Assembly (NCBI RefSeq): GCF_030268965.1
Contig: NZ_BSSE01000015.1
Coordinates: 1 to 64,000 of the forward strand
Origin: Microtetraspora sp. NBRC 16547
GTDB lineage: Bacteria; Actinomycetota; Actinomycetes; Streptosporangiales; Streptosporangiaceae
Direction: 5' to 3'
DNA: 64,000 bases
Part shown: one piece after another, positions 26,473 through 36,112 of the stretch
Layout: each line of letters begins with the position of its first letter
How positions within the stretch are numbered: the first letter of the stretch is position 1
Program-made: the position numbers and the translations under genes
Notes under the pieces: generated by a model
What the model saw: the letters and a program-made list of their open reading frames with translations, nothing else
Told to the model about the DNA's origin: nothing
The model's database searches: none

Positions 26473-28646
26473 GTCTTGCCTCCCTTGGTCACGTCACTCG
26501 CCGTGCGTATGGACTCCGGCGTACCGGGGACGGCGTCGCCGCCGCCCGTGGCGAACGGGTCCTCCGTGACGTTGTCCTCCGCCGTTCCCACGTAGTCGCC
26601 GAAAGGATCTCCGGGAGCGAGCCCCTCCTGGCGGGCGGTGTGCCTGATTGGCTCCAGCGGCTCGACGAACCCGGGCGGTCCATCGGGATGCGGCCCCGGT
26701 GGCGTGCCGGCCGCACCGTGAACCCCCGCTCCTCCGACGCCTCCGGTGGCCCCCCAAGCGCCGGATGTTCCGGCTGTACTACTGCCTGTGCTCGCGGCAC
26801 CCGTGCCTGCGGTCCCTCCTGTGGCGTGCGGGGTGCCGGCACCGCCCGTGCCGGTGCCGACCGTGGCATGCGTGGTGGCGGCGGGATGGACCTGCGCGGC
26901 GCTTCCGTCAACCGAGGTGAGGGACGCGTCGGCGACATGGTTCATCGGGGTGGAGACCACCTTCACCCCGTCCACCACGATCACCTGCCGTCCGACCGTC
27001 TGATCGATGTCGTCGGGGTGGTCCTTCCAGGGCGTGTCGATGATCTGGGAATCGTCCTTCGGAAGGCTCACATCGCTCACGCCTGGAGCCCCGTCGCCCG
27101 CTGTCCCGGAGGGCGGATTACCGGAGGCATCCCCCGTGGACGCGTGCCCTGTGCCGACGGGTATCCCGCCGGAAGCACCCGTAGTGGTCGCGGTCGCACC
27201 TGTGGCAACACCAGGTGTGCCAGTAGATGAGCCACCCTCGGCATGACCGGCTGTCCCGGCATAGGCGCCAGGCGCCACATCACCGGTTGTGCCGTGAGAG
27301 ATAGACGTACCGGCCGACGCGTCACCGGTCGTGCCGTTGGGCATGGCAGCCGAAGCGTCACCGGTCGGGGTGATCGAACTCCCCCATGCGTCACCCGACG
27401 TGCCACCGGGCGCTCCGGCATTCACGCCGGATGCTCCGATATTGCCGGGGTCACCGGATGTGCCTGTGAACGTGGTGGCTGATGTGCCGTTCGCGCCGGT
27501 GGACGTGTCACCGGAGGTCTCGTTGAACGCGACGGTGGTGGAAGCGCCCCCGTCACCGGTGGCCGTATGACCCGAACCAGCAGGCGTGCCGCCGGAAGCT
27601 CCTGTGGTGACGGCATCCGGACCAGTACCCGTTGGGACGGTCGTTCCGGCCGACGCGCCGCCAGCCGTGCCGGTGGACCCGGTTTCGCCGACGGTGGCGC
27701 CTGCGGCGGGACCGGTGGAAGCGCTACCGGATCCGCCGGCGGATGCGCCGCTGGATATGTCGTGGGATGTGTCGTGGGATGTGCCGGTGGAGGCGTGGCC
27801 TCTGTGAGCGTCGTCCAATGTGCCGTAGACCGCGGCGGGATGCGGGTTGTCGACCGCCGACATCGCCGCCGCACCCGCCGAGGTGTGGGGGGTCATGTGC
27901 TTGGACGCCGGGTCCACCCGGATCGGCCCGTCGTCGGCCTTGCCTCCGCTCCCCGTGCCGTCGCCGGAAGAGCCGGTTTTCGGCGCGTGCTCCTTGTGCT
28001 TCGCGTCGTCCTTGCCGGGATTGTCGGCGCTTCCTCTGCCGTCCGTCTCCTTGACGCTCGATCCGTCACCGGGCGCCTTGCCTGATCCCTTGGACGTGCC
28101 GTCCTTCGGGTCGTCGGCCGGTTTCGTGATGTCCGGTTCGACGCCGGTGCCCTTGGAGCCGTGGTGATCGGCGGTCTTGGCCTTCTTGTGCTCCGAAGCC
28201 TTGTGCTCCGAATTGTCCCTGTGCGCGGAATCGTGCGCGGAATCGTTGGACGCGCCGTGCGCGCCCTTCCCCGAATCCGATCCCTTGCCGGAATGCGAGT
28301 CCTTGCCCGAACCTGACGCCTTGGACGTGTCGTCCTTCGGGTCGTCGGCCGGCCTGGTGGTGTCGAGCTCACCGCTTGAGGGCGATGACGACGGCGGCTT
28401 GCCCGCCCCGGCCGGCTGCTTCTCCTTCTTCTCCAGGAGAGCGAGGCGGGCCGTCACGTCCTTCACCATCGTCCCGCAGTCGTCCGCCACCTGGGCGGGC
28501 CGGTGCGTCGTCTGTACGGCGACGCCGGCGGCGCGGGTGAGCCGGGTGATCTGGGCCTCGATGGTGTCCATCTGCTTCGCGGCCTGCCTGACGTGGGCAA
28601 GCAGTTCGCGGACCAGCTTCGGATCCATCCCGTCCAGCTTGGCCAT
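26469..28646 (-). CDS. Large low-complexity protein with WXG-like helical N terminus
   Basis: A 725-residue protein. Residues 1-80 (MAKLDGMDPKLVRELLAHVR and on to LALLEKKEK) form an apparent helical hairpin with THRPAQVADDC at the turn. Residues about 80-270 are Lys/Asp/Ser/Gly-rich with near-repeats such as TRPADDPKDDTSK and TKPADDPKDGTSK. Residues about 280-520 are a Thr/Gly/Ser/Ala-rich array with recurring GTTGDASAGTS-like units. A short ordered-looking island (VGRQVIVVDGVKVVSTPMNHV) follows, then another Gly/Thr stretch and a Pro-rich end. GGAGGC precedes the ATG at 28646. It resembles a secreted or surface-displayed type VII-like substrate; the function is unknown. Confidence 0.75.
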   Translation of the reverse strand: MAKLDGMDPKLVRELLAHVRQAAKQMDTIEAQITRLTRAAGVAVQTTHRPAQVADDCGTMVKDVTARLALLEKKEKQPAGAGKPPSSSPSSGELDTTRPADDPKDDTSKASGSGKDSHSGKGSDSGKGAHGASNDSAHDSAHRDNSEHKASEHKKAKTADHHGSKGTGVEPDITKPADDPKDGTSKGSGKAPGDGSSVKETDGRGSADNPGKDDAKHKEHAPKTGSSGDGTGSGGKADDGPIRVDPASKHMTPHTSAGAAAMSAVDNPHPAAVYGTLDDAHRGHASTGTSHDTSHDISSGASAGGSGSASTGPAAGATVGETGSTGTAGGASAGTTVPTGTGPDAVTTGASGGTPAGSGHTATGDGGASTTVAFNETSGDTSTGANGTSATTFTGTSGDPGNIGASGVNAGAPGGTSGDAWGSSITPTGDASAAMPNGTTGDASAGTSISHGTTGDVAPGAYAGTAGHAEGGSSTGTPGVATGATATTTGASGGIPVGTGHASTGDASGNPPSGTAGDGAPGVSDVSLPKDDSQIIDTPWKDHPDDIDQTVGRQVIVVDGVKVVSTPMNHVADASLTSVDGSAAQVHPAATTHATVGTGTGGAGTPHATGGTAGTGAASTGSSTAGTSGAWGATGGVGGAGVHGAAGTPPGPHPDGPPGFVEPLEPIRHTARQEGLAPGDPFGDYVGTAEDNVTEDPFATGGGDAVPGTPESIRTASDVTKGGKT

Positions 28647-28753
28647 GGGCACGCCTCCACGAAGACATCGGCGCACTTACCGTAACCGCGACGTTAGCCC
28701 GACGCGGCGACGATAGCCAGACGGCATGATTGACCCGTTTTGCTGGCGTTGAA

Positions 28754-29401
28754 TCAGTCTCCGGTGGCGATGTAGCTCACGACACCGCGCAGCTTCTCGG
28801 CGGGGATCGCGCCCTTGCGCAGCACCCGGGGCACCGCGCTGGTCAGGTCCACGATCGTGGAGGGCACGTCGTCGGCGCACTTGCCACCGTCGAGGTAGAC
28901 GGCGATGGAGTCGCCGAGCTGCTCCTCGGCCTCCGCGGCGGTCGTGGCGGGCGCGGCGCCGGAGCGGTTGGCGCTCGACACCGCCATGGGGCCGGTCTCC
29001 TTGAGCAGGTCCAGCGCGACCGCGTGCAGCGGCATCCGGACGGCGACGGTGCCCTTGGTGTCGCCGAGATCCCACGACAGCGACCGGTTGGCCCGGCAGA
29101 TCAGCGTCAGCGGCCCGGGCCAGAAGGCGTCCACGAGGTCCAGGCCGTACGGGCCGAACTCCTCCACCAGCGCGGTCGCCGCGCGGACGGTGCCGACGAG
29201 CACCGGGACCGGCATGTCGCGGCCGCGTCCCTTGGCCTCCAGCAGCGCCGTCACAGCCGAGGGGGTGAAGGCGTCGGCGCCGATGCCGTACACCGTGTCG
29301 GTCGGCAACACCACCAGCTCGCCTCGCCGTATGGCCGATGCCGCGTCGGTCAGTCCCGAGGTGCGCTCGTCCTGGTTCGCGCAGTCATAGCGCCTGCCCA
29401 T
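28754..29401 (-). CDS. L-threonylcarbamoyladenylate synthase (Sua5/YrdC/TsaC)
   Basis: A 215-residue enzyme making threonylcarbamoyl-AMP from threonine, bicarbonate and ATP for the t6A37 modification of ANN-decoding tRNAs. Visible motifs are LPTDTVYGIGADAF (nucleotide site), KGRGRDMPVPVLV (basic patch), FWPGPLTLI, and MAVSSANRSGAAPATT. The ATG at 29401 lies 9 bases after AAAGGAG and gives MGRRYDC; upstream starts at 29410 and 29455 are less likely. It sits 50 bases after prmC in a translation-related cluster. Confidence 0.92.
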   Translation of the reverse strand: MGRRYDCANQDERTSGLTDAASAIRRGELVVLPTDTVYGIGADAFTPSAVTALLEAKGRGRDMPVPVLVGTVRAATALVEEFGPYGLDLVDAFWPGPLTLICRANRSLSWDLGDTKGTVAVRMPLHAVALDLLKETGPMAVSSANRSGAAPATTAAEAEEQLGDSIAVYLDGGKCADDVPSTIVDLTSAVPRVLRKGAIPAEKLRGVVSYIATGD

Positions 29402-29451
29402 GCGTCCCATCTCCTTTACACGTGCGGCACGGCTGTCGGTCTTGGCCGCGC

Positions 29452-30306
29452 TCAATCCTGTCCGAGGCGCGCGGTCACGAAGCGGTCCCGTCCCGTGAGG
29501 TCCTGGCGCAGCCGCACGTCACGCCAGCCGTTGTCCTCGGAGAACAGCCAGTACACCGGGTTTCCCTGCTGGTCGGCGTGTTCCACGGCCACGAAACCGC
29601 CCGGACGCAGCAGCCGCCGTGCCGTACGCTCGACCGCTCTCACCTCGTCGAGACCGTCCTGTCCGGAACCGTACAGGGCGCGGGAGGGGTCGTAGTCGCG
29701 TACCTCGGGGTCGCGCGGGATCGCCCCCGGCGGGATGTACGGCGGGTTGGAGATGACCAGGTCCACCTTGCCGTTCAGCTCCTGCAGGCAGTCGGTGAGG
29801 TCCTCGGGGTGCAGCATGGTCCGGCCCTGACCGTGCTCCAGGATGTTCCGCTTGGCCCAGCCGTACGCCACGGGGTCGATCTCGACGGCGTGCACCTGGG
29901 CGAGCGCCACCTCCTGCGCGATCGACAGCGCGATGGCGCCCGATCCGGTGCCGAGGTCGACGACGACGGGAGAGGCGACATCCATCTCGCGCAGCCGGTC
30001 GATCGCCCAGCCGGCCACGACCTCGGTCTCCGGGCGCGGCACGAACACTCCGGGGCCCACTTCGAGGGAGAGATAACGGAAGTAGGCCCGGCCGGTGATG
30101 TGCTGCAGCGGCTCCCGGGCCTCCCTGCGCGCGATGCCCTCCCAGAAGAGGGCGTCGAAGTCCGCGTCCTTGATGGTGTGCAGCTTGCCGCGCGGCACGC
30201 CGTGCACGAAGGCCGCGATCTCCTCGGCGTCGGTACGCGGTGACGGCACGCCCGCCTCGGCGAGCCGGGCGGTGGCGAGTGCGATCTCGTCAAGCAGGAA
30301 GGTCAT
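29452..30306 (-). CDS. prmC: Peptide chain release factor N5-glutamine methyltransferase
   Basis: A 284-residue SAM-dependent methyltransferase that modifies the GGQ glutamine of release factors. An N-terminal helical domain binds the release factor; the Rossmann domain has VVDLGTGSGAIALSIA (SAM site) and the catalytic NPPY motif (DLVISNPPYIPP). It starts 8 bases after prfA, its substrate gene, a classic pairing. Confidence 0.96.
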   Translation of the reverse strand: MTFLLDEIALATARLAEAGVPSPRTDAEEIAAFVHGVPRGKLHTIKDADFDALFWEGIARREAREPLQHITGRAYFRYLSLEVGPGVFVPRPETEVVAGWAIDRLREMDVASPVVVDLGTGSGAIALSIAQEVALAQVHAVEIDPVAYGWAKRNILEHGQGRTMLHPEDLTDCLQELNGKVDLVISNPPYIPPGAIPRDPEVRDYDPSRALYGSGQDGLDEVRAVERTARRLLRPGGFVAVEHADQQGNPVYWLFSEDNGWRDVRLRQDLTGRDRFVTARLGQD

Positions 30307-30314
30307 GGGTCCAC

Positions 30315-31361
30315 TTACGAATGGGCAGCGAGCTTTTCCGCCAGTTCGGCGTCAAGCAATGCCTGTATCACCGCGTCCAGATCCCCGTCCAGGACTTGGT
30401 CGAGGTTATAGGCCTTGAAGCCCACCCGATGGTCGGAAATGCGATTCTCAGGGAAGTTGTACGTGCGGACCCGCTCGGAACGGTCGACCGTACGCACCTG
30501 GGACTTCCGCTCGGCCATGGCCGCCGCCTCGGCCTCCTCCTGGGCCATCGCGAGCAGCCGGGCCCGCAGGATGCGCATCGCCGACTCCTTGTTCTGGAGC
30601 TGGCTCTTCTCGTTCTGGCAGGAGACGACCACGCCGGTCGGGACGTGGGTGATGCGGACGGCGGAGTCGGTCGTGTTGACGCTCTGACCGCCGGGGCCGC
30701 TGGACCGGAACACGTCGATCCGCAGGTCGTTCGGGTCGATCTGGACGTCCACGTCTTCGGCCTCGGGGTAGACGAGCACACCGGCCGCCGAGGTGTGGAT
30801 GCGGCCCTGGGACTCGGTCACCGGGACGCGCTGGACGCGGTGCACGCCGCCCTCGAACTTGAGGCGGGCCCAGACGCCCTCCCTGCCCTTGATCGCGACC
30901 GTGACGTCCTTGTAGCCGCCGAGGTCGGAGTTCTGGGAGTCGATGATCTCGGTCTTGTATCCGGCGCGCTCGGCGTATCGCAGGTACATCCGGAGGAGGT
31001 CACCGGCGAACAGGGCCGACTCCTGGCCGCCCTCGCCCGCCTTGATCTCCATGATGATGTCCTTGTCGTCGTTCGGGTCGCGCGGGACCAGGAGGTGCGT
31101 CAGTCGCTCCTCAAGGACTGGGATGCGGCCTTCCAGCTCCATGGCCTCGTCGGCGAACGCCGGGTCCTCCGACGCCAGTTCCCGCGCCGCCGCGAGGTCC
31201 TCCCGGACACCCTCCAGCTCGCGGTACGTCGTGACGATGGGCGTGAGCGCCGCGTAGCGCTTGCCGTACGTCCGCGCCTTGGCCTGGTCGGCGTGCACGG
31301 AGGGATCGGCGAGCTTCAACTCGAGATCCGCGTACTCACTGATGATCTCGTCGAGATTCAC
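30315..31361 (-). CDS. prfA: Peptide chain release factor 1
   Basis: A 348-residue class I release factor reading UAA and UAG. It contains [24 protein letters not shown], and the catalytic GGQ in [21 protein letters not shown]. The recognition PxT-type region lies in domain 2 ([20 protein letters not shown]). The start is GTG at 31361. It is co-transcribed with prmC. Confidence 0.97.
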   Translation of the reverse strand: MNLDEIISEYADLELKLADPSVHADQAKARTYGKRYAALTPIVTTYRELEGVREDLAAARELASEDPAFADEAMELEGRIPVLEERLTHLLVPRDPNDDKDIIMEIKAGEGGQESALFAGDLLRMYLRYAERAGYKTEIIDSQNSDLGGYKDVTVAIKGREGVWARLKFEGGVHRVQRVPVTESQGRIHTSAAGVLVYPEAEDVDVQIDPNDLRIDVFRSSGPGGQSVNTTDSAVRITHVPTGVVVSCQNEKSQLQNKESAMRILRARLLAMAQEEAEAAAMAERKSQVRTVDRSERVRTYNFPENRISDHRVGFKAYNLDQVLDGDLDAVIQALLDAELAEKLAAHS

Positions 31362-31491
31362 CGCGCGATCCTTTCCTTGGGAACGACTCTCGGGACATGG
31401 CCTCCATCACGAAGAACGCCGACCCGGGCGCGCCTCTGTCGAATTCGAGATGGATCGAAAGAGACGGATCCGAGCCGGCGTCCGTGTAGAG

Positions 31492-31710
31492 CTACTTGCT
31501 CTGGGCCTTCTTCCCGAAGCGCGCCTCGAAGCGCGCCACCCGGCCGCCGGTGTCGAGGATCTTCTGCTTGCCCGTGTAGAACGGGTGGCAGGCGGAGCAG
31601 ACGTCGGCGTGGATGACGCCGTTCTTGGCGGTGCTGCGGGTGGTGAAGCTGTTCCCGCAGGTGCAGGTCACCTGGGTGACGACGTAGTCCGGGTGGATCT
31701 CGGGCTTCAT
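31492..31710 (-). CDS. rpmE: 50S ribosomal protein L31, zinc-binding form
   Basis: A 72-residue bL31. The four cysteines of the zinc-binding form are present (CTCG and [12 protein letters not shown]), so this is the C+ paralogue and not the zinc-free one induced under zinc limitation. It lies 130 bases before prfA on the same strand. Confidence 0.97.
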   Translation of the reverse strand: MKPEIHPDYVVTQVTCTCGNSFTTRSTAKNGVIHADVCSACHPFYTGKQKILDTGGRVARFEARFGKKAQSK

Positions 31711-32264
31711 TGTTCAGTCCTAACGCTAGGCGCGGTCGCCGGGTCGCTTGTTCGCCGTGCAGGAACGCCCGTGCAGGCTTACGCGCGTCAGGCACACACG
31801 GACGCGCGCGCGGGAGCCGGTACCGCTGCGGTTCGGCTACCAGTGTGCCAGATCGAGAAACCCCTCCACGCCGCCGGCTATTCCCGGCGCATACGCGCGC
31901 CGTCTACGAGGACGTCGGCGTGTCGCGCCTTCGGCCTCCTTCAGCGTGTCACGCGGCCCGACGGCCGGCGGAACCCAGGCCCCTCGACAGAGGGCCCGAA
32001 TGTGTGTCCTAGGCCACACTCTTCACCGCCGAAGATCGGTTTCTCGCGCGGTTGCCGGAATGCCGCTCCGGGCTGTCCCGGGATGTGGATAACACCGGAG
32101 TTCCCAGGTAGTGCCCTATATCCCAACATTGTGGAACATCGCGGAAAGCGTTCCGTAAATAGGGAGCTACCTCACCATCCGGGTGGACGAGCCACACAGG
32201 CCCCACTAGGCTCCGGTGTTCAAACCCGACTTTTCCCTCAATTTTACCAATGTTAGGGGTATCC
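31711..32264. other. Divergent intergenic region between rpmE and the secreted protein gene
   Basis: About 550 bases without a credible gene. A small hairpin CGCCGG/CCGGCG lies at 31872-31889. From about 32090 the sequence becomes AT-richer and holds GGAAC/GTTCC arms before the plus-strand gene, which is probably the promoter and leader of the secreted protein. Confidence 0.5.
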
Positions 32265-33395
32265 ATGAGGAAGAGCCTGCGGCTCGCAGTAGCGGCCGCG
32301 ACGGGGGCAGCACTCTTCGCTACCGGTGCGGCCATCACCGTAGCCTCCCCCGCGAACGCTGTATCCGCCGTTGCTCTTCGAGCGGACGGCGACATCTCCG
32401 ACCTGGCGCACACCGGCGATCTGTTCATCCCGCCGACCGGTAGCGACAAGATCGGCTTCAGCTTCAACATCGAAGACCCTTACGTCACAGATGGTGACAA
32501 GAAGGGCGAGGTGAAGTACAAGGCCTGGGTCCGGTACACCACGGACAAGTCGGCCAACCCGGTGGCCTGGAAGAACGGCGACGTCACCCAGCTCACCAAA
32601 TCGACGGCCAGCCCGATCCCCACCGGCCAGATCAAGATGACCGGTTCGATCTCCCTTTCCTCCAGCGACAAGCCGGGGGACAAGTGGCAGATCCAGGTTG
32701 CCCAGACGAATGCCGACGTGACCACCGCGCCGACTGACGGTTGGAAGTCGCTCGACCTCGACGTCAAGGCCGCTACCCGGGTCAACGGGGCGAGCGTTTC
32801 TCCGAACCCCGTCAGACTGAAGTCGGGCAAGGAAGTCGACGTCTTCGTGTCGTTCGAGCTGGAGAAGTCCGGTGACGAGAAGGTCACCGACGTCCGTCTC
32901 GAGAGCAAGAGCTACGACGACTACTACTCGCTCGGCACCGGCATGGAGTCGGACGGCAAGTCGTTCCACAACTCGACCTCCTTCGACTACAGCACCTCGA
33001 CGGGCGCCTGGCAGCTGAAGATCACGGTCTCCCGTGGCTCGAAGACCTACAGCTTCGTCAAGGGCTTCGAAGTCTCGAAGACCGGCTCGTCGAAGAGCAA
33101 GTCGAAGATCACGCTGTCCGCCTCGCCGTCCTCGGTGAAGAAGGGCAAGACGACCAAGCTGTCCGGCAAGGTCTACCGCGGCTCCAACGGCTGGGGCAAG
33201 AAGATCATGAAGCTGTACTTCAAGAAGAAGGGCAGCTCGAAGTGGGGCTTCGTCGGCTACGTCGGCGCCACCTCGACCGGTAAGTTCAGCAAGACGGTCA
33301 AGCCGAAGTACACCGGTTACTGGCGTCTGGCGGCCACCGGTACCAGCACGACCTACGGCTCCTACTCCAACAACAAGCTGGTGTCGGTGAAGTAG
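32265..33395 (+). CDS. Secreted beta-rich protein of unknown function
   Basis: A 376-residue exported protein. Residues 1-34 are a signal peptide (RKSLRLAVAAATGAALFATG, cleavage probable after SPANA). The mature part is Lys/Ser/Thr/Asp-rich with two Ig-like modules: one around residues 145-265 (VNGASVSPNPVRLKSGKEV onward) and a C-terminal one (ITLSASPSSVKKGKTTKLSGKV onward) of the kind found in bacterial surface proteins. The C-terminal module is very basic (KKIMKLYFKKKGSSKW), which may favour binding to the cell wall. Codon 1 is ATG after AGGGG. It is monocistronic, with a strong terminator 57 bases downstream. Confidence 0.8.
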   Translation: MRKSLRLAVAAATGAALFATGAAITVASPANAVSAVALRADGDISDLAHTGDLFIPPTGSDKIGFSFNIEDPYVTDGDKKGEVKYKAWVRYTTDKSANPVAWKNGDVTQLTKSTASPIPTGQIKMTGSISLSSSDKPGDKWQIQVAQTNADVTTAPTDGWKSLDLDVKAATRVNGASVSPNPVRLKSGKEVDVFVSFELEKSGDEKVTDVRLESKSYDDYYSLGTGMESDGKSFHNSTSFDYSTSTGAWQLKITVSRGSKTYSFVKGFEVSKTGSSKSKSKITLSASPSSVKKGKTTKLSGKVYRGSNGWGKKIMKLYFKKKGSSKWGFVGYVGATSTGKFSKTVKPKYTGYWRLAATGTSTTYGSYSNNKLVSVK

Positions 33396-33451
33396 CGCGC
33401 GGTACCTGCACGCCTCGCGTCACCAACCCCTGGCGCAAGCCGTACAGCACA

Positions 33452-33490
33452 GGAAAGGCCCGCATGGTTCACACCGTGCGGGCCTTTTCC
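33452..33490 (+). terminator. Rho-independent terminator of the secreted protein gene
   Basis: GGAAAGGCCCGCA (33452-33464) pairs with TGCGGGCCTTTTCC (33477-33490), giving an 11-bp perfect core stem with T-residues in the 3' arm. The rest of 33396-33706 holds no gene. Confidence 0.8.
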
Positions 33491-33658
33491 ATGTCCGGAG
33501 CCGTGCCTCTCATAACAATCCCAGGATCCTCCTGCGCGGGAGCACGCCCAGGAGGAGGACGTCACGTACGCCGTGGCCGGACGCATCGGCCACGGCTCCG
33601 GTGACGAAATCACCCTTCACCAGACGCCTTCTGACGCCAGGACATCGCCGGGACAGGA

Positions 33659-33692
33659 AAACGCCCCGGGTGGTTCACCACCCGGGGCGTTT
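33659..33692 (-). terminator. Intrinsic terminator of rho
   Basis: AAACGCCCCGGGTGG (33659-33673) and CCACCCGGGGCGTTT (33678-33692) form a perfect 15-bp stem with a 4-base loop, 14 bases past the rho stop on the minus strand, with a T-run on that strand. Its symmetry would also stop plus-strand reads. Confidence 0.88.
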
Positions 33693-33706
33693 CGCCGTAC
33701 AGGAAC

Positions 33707-35743
33707 TCAGTCGCGGTCGTTGCTGACCGTCGTCTTCTGCACCTGGAGCAGGAACTCGGCGTTGGACTTGGTCTCCCGCATCTTCTCCAGGAGGAGCTCG
33801 AGAGCCTGCTGCATGTCGAGGGCGTGCAGCACGCGCCGCAGCTTCCAGACGATCTGGAGCTCGTCCTTCGACATGAGGATCTCTTCCTTGCGGGTGCCGG
33901 ACGCGTCGACGTCCACCGCGGGGAAGATCCGCTTGTCGGCGAGGGACCGGTTGAGCTTGAGCTCCATGTTTCCGGTGCCCTTGAACTCCTCGAAGATGAC
34001 CTCGTCCATCTTGGAGCCGGTCTCGACCAGCGCCGTGGCGAGGATCGTCAGGGAGCCGCCGTTCTCGATGTTGCGGGCGGCGCCGAAGAAGCGCTTCGGC
34101 GGGTAGAGCGCGGTGGAGTCCACACCACCGGACAGGATGCGGCCCGACGCGGGCGCGGCCAGGTTGTAGGCGCGGCCGAGGCGGGTGATCGAGTCCAGCA
34201 GCACGACCACGTCGTGGCCGAGCTCCACCAGGCGCTTGGCCCGCTCGATGGCGAGCTCGGCGACCGTGGTGTGGTCCTCGGCGGGACGGTCGAAGGTCGA
34301 GTGGATGACCTCGCCCTTGACCGACCGCTGCATGTCGGTGACCTCTTCCGGACGCTCGTCCACGAGGACGACCATCAGGTGGCACTCAGGGTTGTTGCGC
34401 GTGATCGCGTTGGCGATCGACTGCAGCACCATCGTCTTACCGGCCTTCGGCGGCGAGACGATCAGGCCGCGCTGGCCCTTGCCGATCGGCGAGACCAGGT
34501 CGATGATCCGCGTGGTGAGGACGTTCGGCTCGGTCTCCAGACGCAGGCGCTCCTGCGGGTAGAGCGGCGTGAGCTTGTTGAAGTCGGGCCGCTGACGGGC
34601 CTGCTCCGGCTCCATGCCGTTGACCGTGTCGAGGCGGACGAGCGCATTGAACTTCTCGCGCCGCTCACCGTCGCGCGGCTGCCGGACGGCGCCGGTGACG
34701 ACGTCGCCCTTGCGCAGGCCGTTGCGGCGGATCTGCGCCAGCGACACGTACACGTCGTTGGAGCCGGGCAGGTAGCCGCTGGTGCGCACGAACGCGTAGT
34801 TGTCGAGGATGTCCAGGATGCCGGCGATCGGGATGAGGACATCGTCCTCGCTGATCACGGGCTCGTTGCTGTCGAAGCGGTCGCGGCCACGGCGGTTGCG
34901 CTCGCGGAACCTGCCGCGACGGCCGCGCGCGTCGTCGCCCTGGTCACCGCGGCTGTCTCCACGGTCGCCACGGCTGTCTCCACGCTCACCGCGGCTGTCA
35001 CCACGGTCGCCACGGCTGTCGCTCCGGCCGTCACGGCCGTCACGGCCGTCGCGTCCGTCGCGTCCATCGCGGCCCTGCTGGTCGCGGCCGCGCGACTGAC
35101 TGTCGCCCGCGTCCGCGGCCCGCTGGTCCGTACGGCTGTCGCGGTCACCAGAGCGGTCACCCGAGCGGTCGCGGTCGCCGGAGCGCTCGCGCCGCTCGCC
35201 GCGGCCACGACGCTCGCGGCGGTCGGACCGCTCGCCACGGCTGTCGCCACGCGTGTCCGTCTGGGCGTCGCCCTGGGTCTCGGCGGTGGCGAGGACATCG
35301 GCGGTGGTGGAAGAGCCGGTGGAAGTGACGGTGGGAGCAGCGGCGGCGGGAGCGCTGTCCACGCGCTCGGCGGCGGGCTGCTCCTCGCGGGTCTCGGCCA
35401 CGGGCTCGGCGGGCGTGGCGGGCGCGGACGCGGCGGCGCGGGAACGATCCCTGCGACCGCGAGCGGGGCGTTCGGCGACGGCGGCCGGCGCTTCCGCGGC
35501 CGGCTTCTGCTCCGCCTGCGCCTCTCCCGCCGCCCCCTGCTTCTCCTGGATGGCCGCGATGAGCTGGCTCTTGCGCATCCGCCCGATCCCGCTGATGCCG
35601 AGACCGGTGGCCATGGCCTGCAGCTCGGGCAGCACCATGCCGGCCAGGCCGGTGCCGGAGCGACGACGCGGTCGAGCCGGGGCAGTGGTGGGGGTGTCGC
35701 CGGCGGACTGGCCGTCGGAGAGGAGTTCGGTGGTGTCGCTCAA
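33707..35743 (-). CDS. rho: Transcription termination factor Rho with large basic/acidic insertion
   Basis: A 678-residue Rho, the hexameric RNA helicase that ends transcription. After the N-terminal helical domain ([20 protein letters not shown]) comes an insertion of roughly 220 residues. Its first part is Ala/Glu/Pro-rich and its second is Arg/Asp/Gly-rich with repeated [17 protein letters not shown]-like units, ending before [18 protein letters not shown]. Then follow the RNA-binding domain and the ATPase with P-loop [24 protein letters not shown] and [15 protein letters not shown]. Such insertions are known in high-GC actinobacteria and add RNA affinity. The start is a rare TTG at 35743. 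Confidence 0.96.
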   Translation of the reverse strand: MSDTTELLSDGQSAGDTPTTAPARPRRRSGTGLAGMVLPELQAMATGLGISGIGRMRKSQLIAAIQEKQGAAGEAQAEQKPAAEAPAAVAERPARGRRDRSRAAASAPATPAEPVAETREEQPAAERVDSAPAAAAPTVTSTGSSTTADVLATAETQGDAQTDTRGDSRGERSDRRERRGRGERRERSGDRDRSGDRSGDRDSRTDQRAADAGDSQSRGRDQQGRDGRDGRDGRDGRDGRSDSRGDRGDSRGERGDSRGDRGDSRGDQGDDARGRRGRFRERNRRGRDRFDSNEPVISEDDVLIPIAGILDILDNYAFVRTSGYLPGSNDVYVSLAQIRRNGLRKGDVVTGAVRQPRDGERREKFNALVRLDTVNGMEPEQARQRPDFNKLTPLYPQERLRLETEPNVLTTRIIDLVSPIGKGQRGLIVSPPKAGKTMVLQSIANAITRNNPECHLMVVLVDERPEEVTDMQRSVKGEVIHSTFDRPAEDHTTVAELAIERAKRLVELGHDVVVLLDSITRLGRAYNLAAPASGRILSGGVDSTALYPPKRFFGAARNIENGGSLTILATALVETGSKMDEVIFEEFKGTGNMELKLNRSLADKRIFPAVDVDASGTRKEEILMSKDELQIVWKLRRVLHALDMQQALELLLEKMRETKSNAEFLLQVQKTTVSNDRD

Positions 35744-36112
35744 CTAAAGGGTCCTTCCCAGGGGTCGGGCACCGGACTCGTGCGTCCTGGTGTCCCGGTG
35801 GTGCGACCCGGCGAGACAGACCGGGTCGGGCTTCGCGAATCTCAGGTGTTGATGACGCTCCGGACTCGCGAGCTGCCAGATGTCGAAGTGGTTCGAACGC
35901 GCATGCCTCCGAGAACCCCACCCCTCGTCACGCCGAACGGGGTAACGGGAGGAAACGGTTTCGGGAAAATCGCCCTGCCCGCGTCGAAGGACGCGGAGCG
36001 AAGTGCAGCGATGTGCGAATGACAAGCACGCACCCAACACGGGGGCACCTGGTGCGGCTATCAGCCTAACATCACCAGCGCACACAGCTATTCCCTGGAG
36101 GTCGAAGAGGCA
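35744..36112 (-). promoter_or_regulatory. Long rho 5' leader with a strong hairpin
   Basis: About 370 bases separate thrB from rho with no gene. CGACCCGG (35804-35811) and CCGGGTCG (35821-35828) form a perfect 8-bp stem 61-85 bases before the rho start. Rho genes are often autoregulated through their leaders; that role here is inferred. Confidence 0.5.

Noticed and set aside
26469-28646. PE-PGRS-like mycobacterial surface protein
   Set aside because: The repeats are Thr/Gly/Ser/Ala-rich, not GGA/GGN-dominated, and the N terminus is not a PE domain.
33451-33692. CRISPR array or tandem repeat
   Set aside because: The repeated look comes from two separate terminator stems.
33824-36022. Plus-strand open frame opposite rho
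   Set aside because: Shadow of the rho coding sequence; no recognisable domain.
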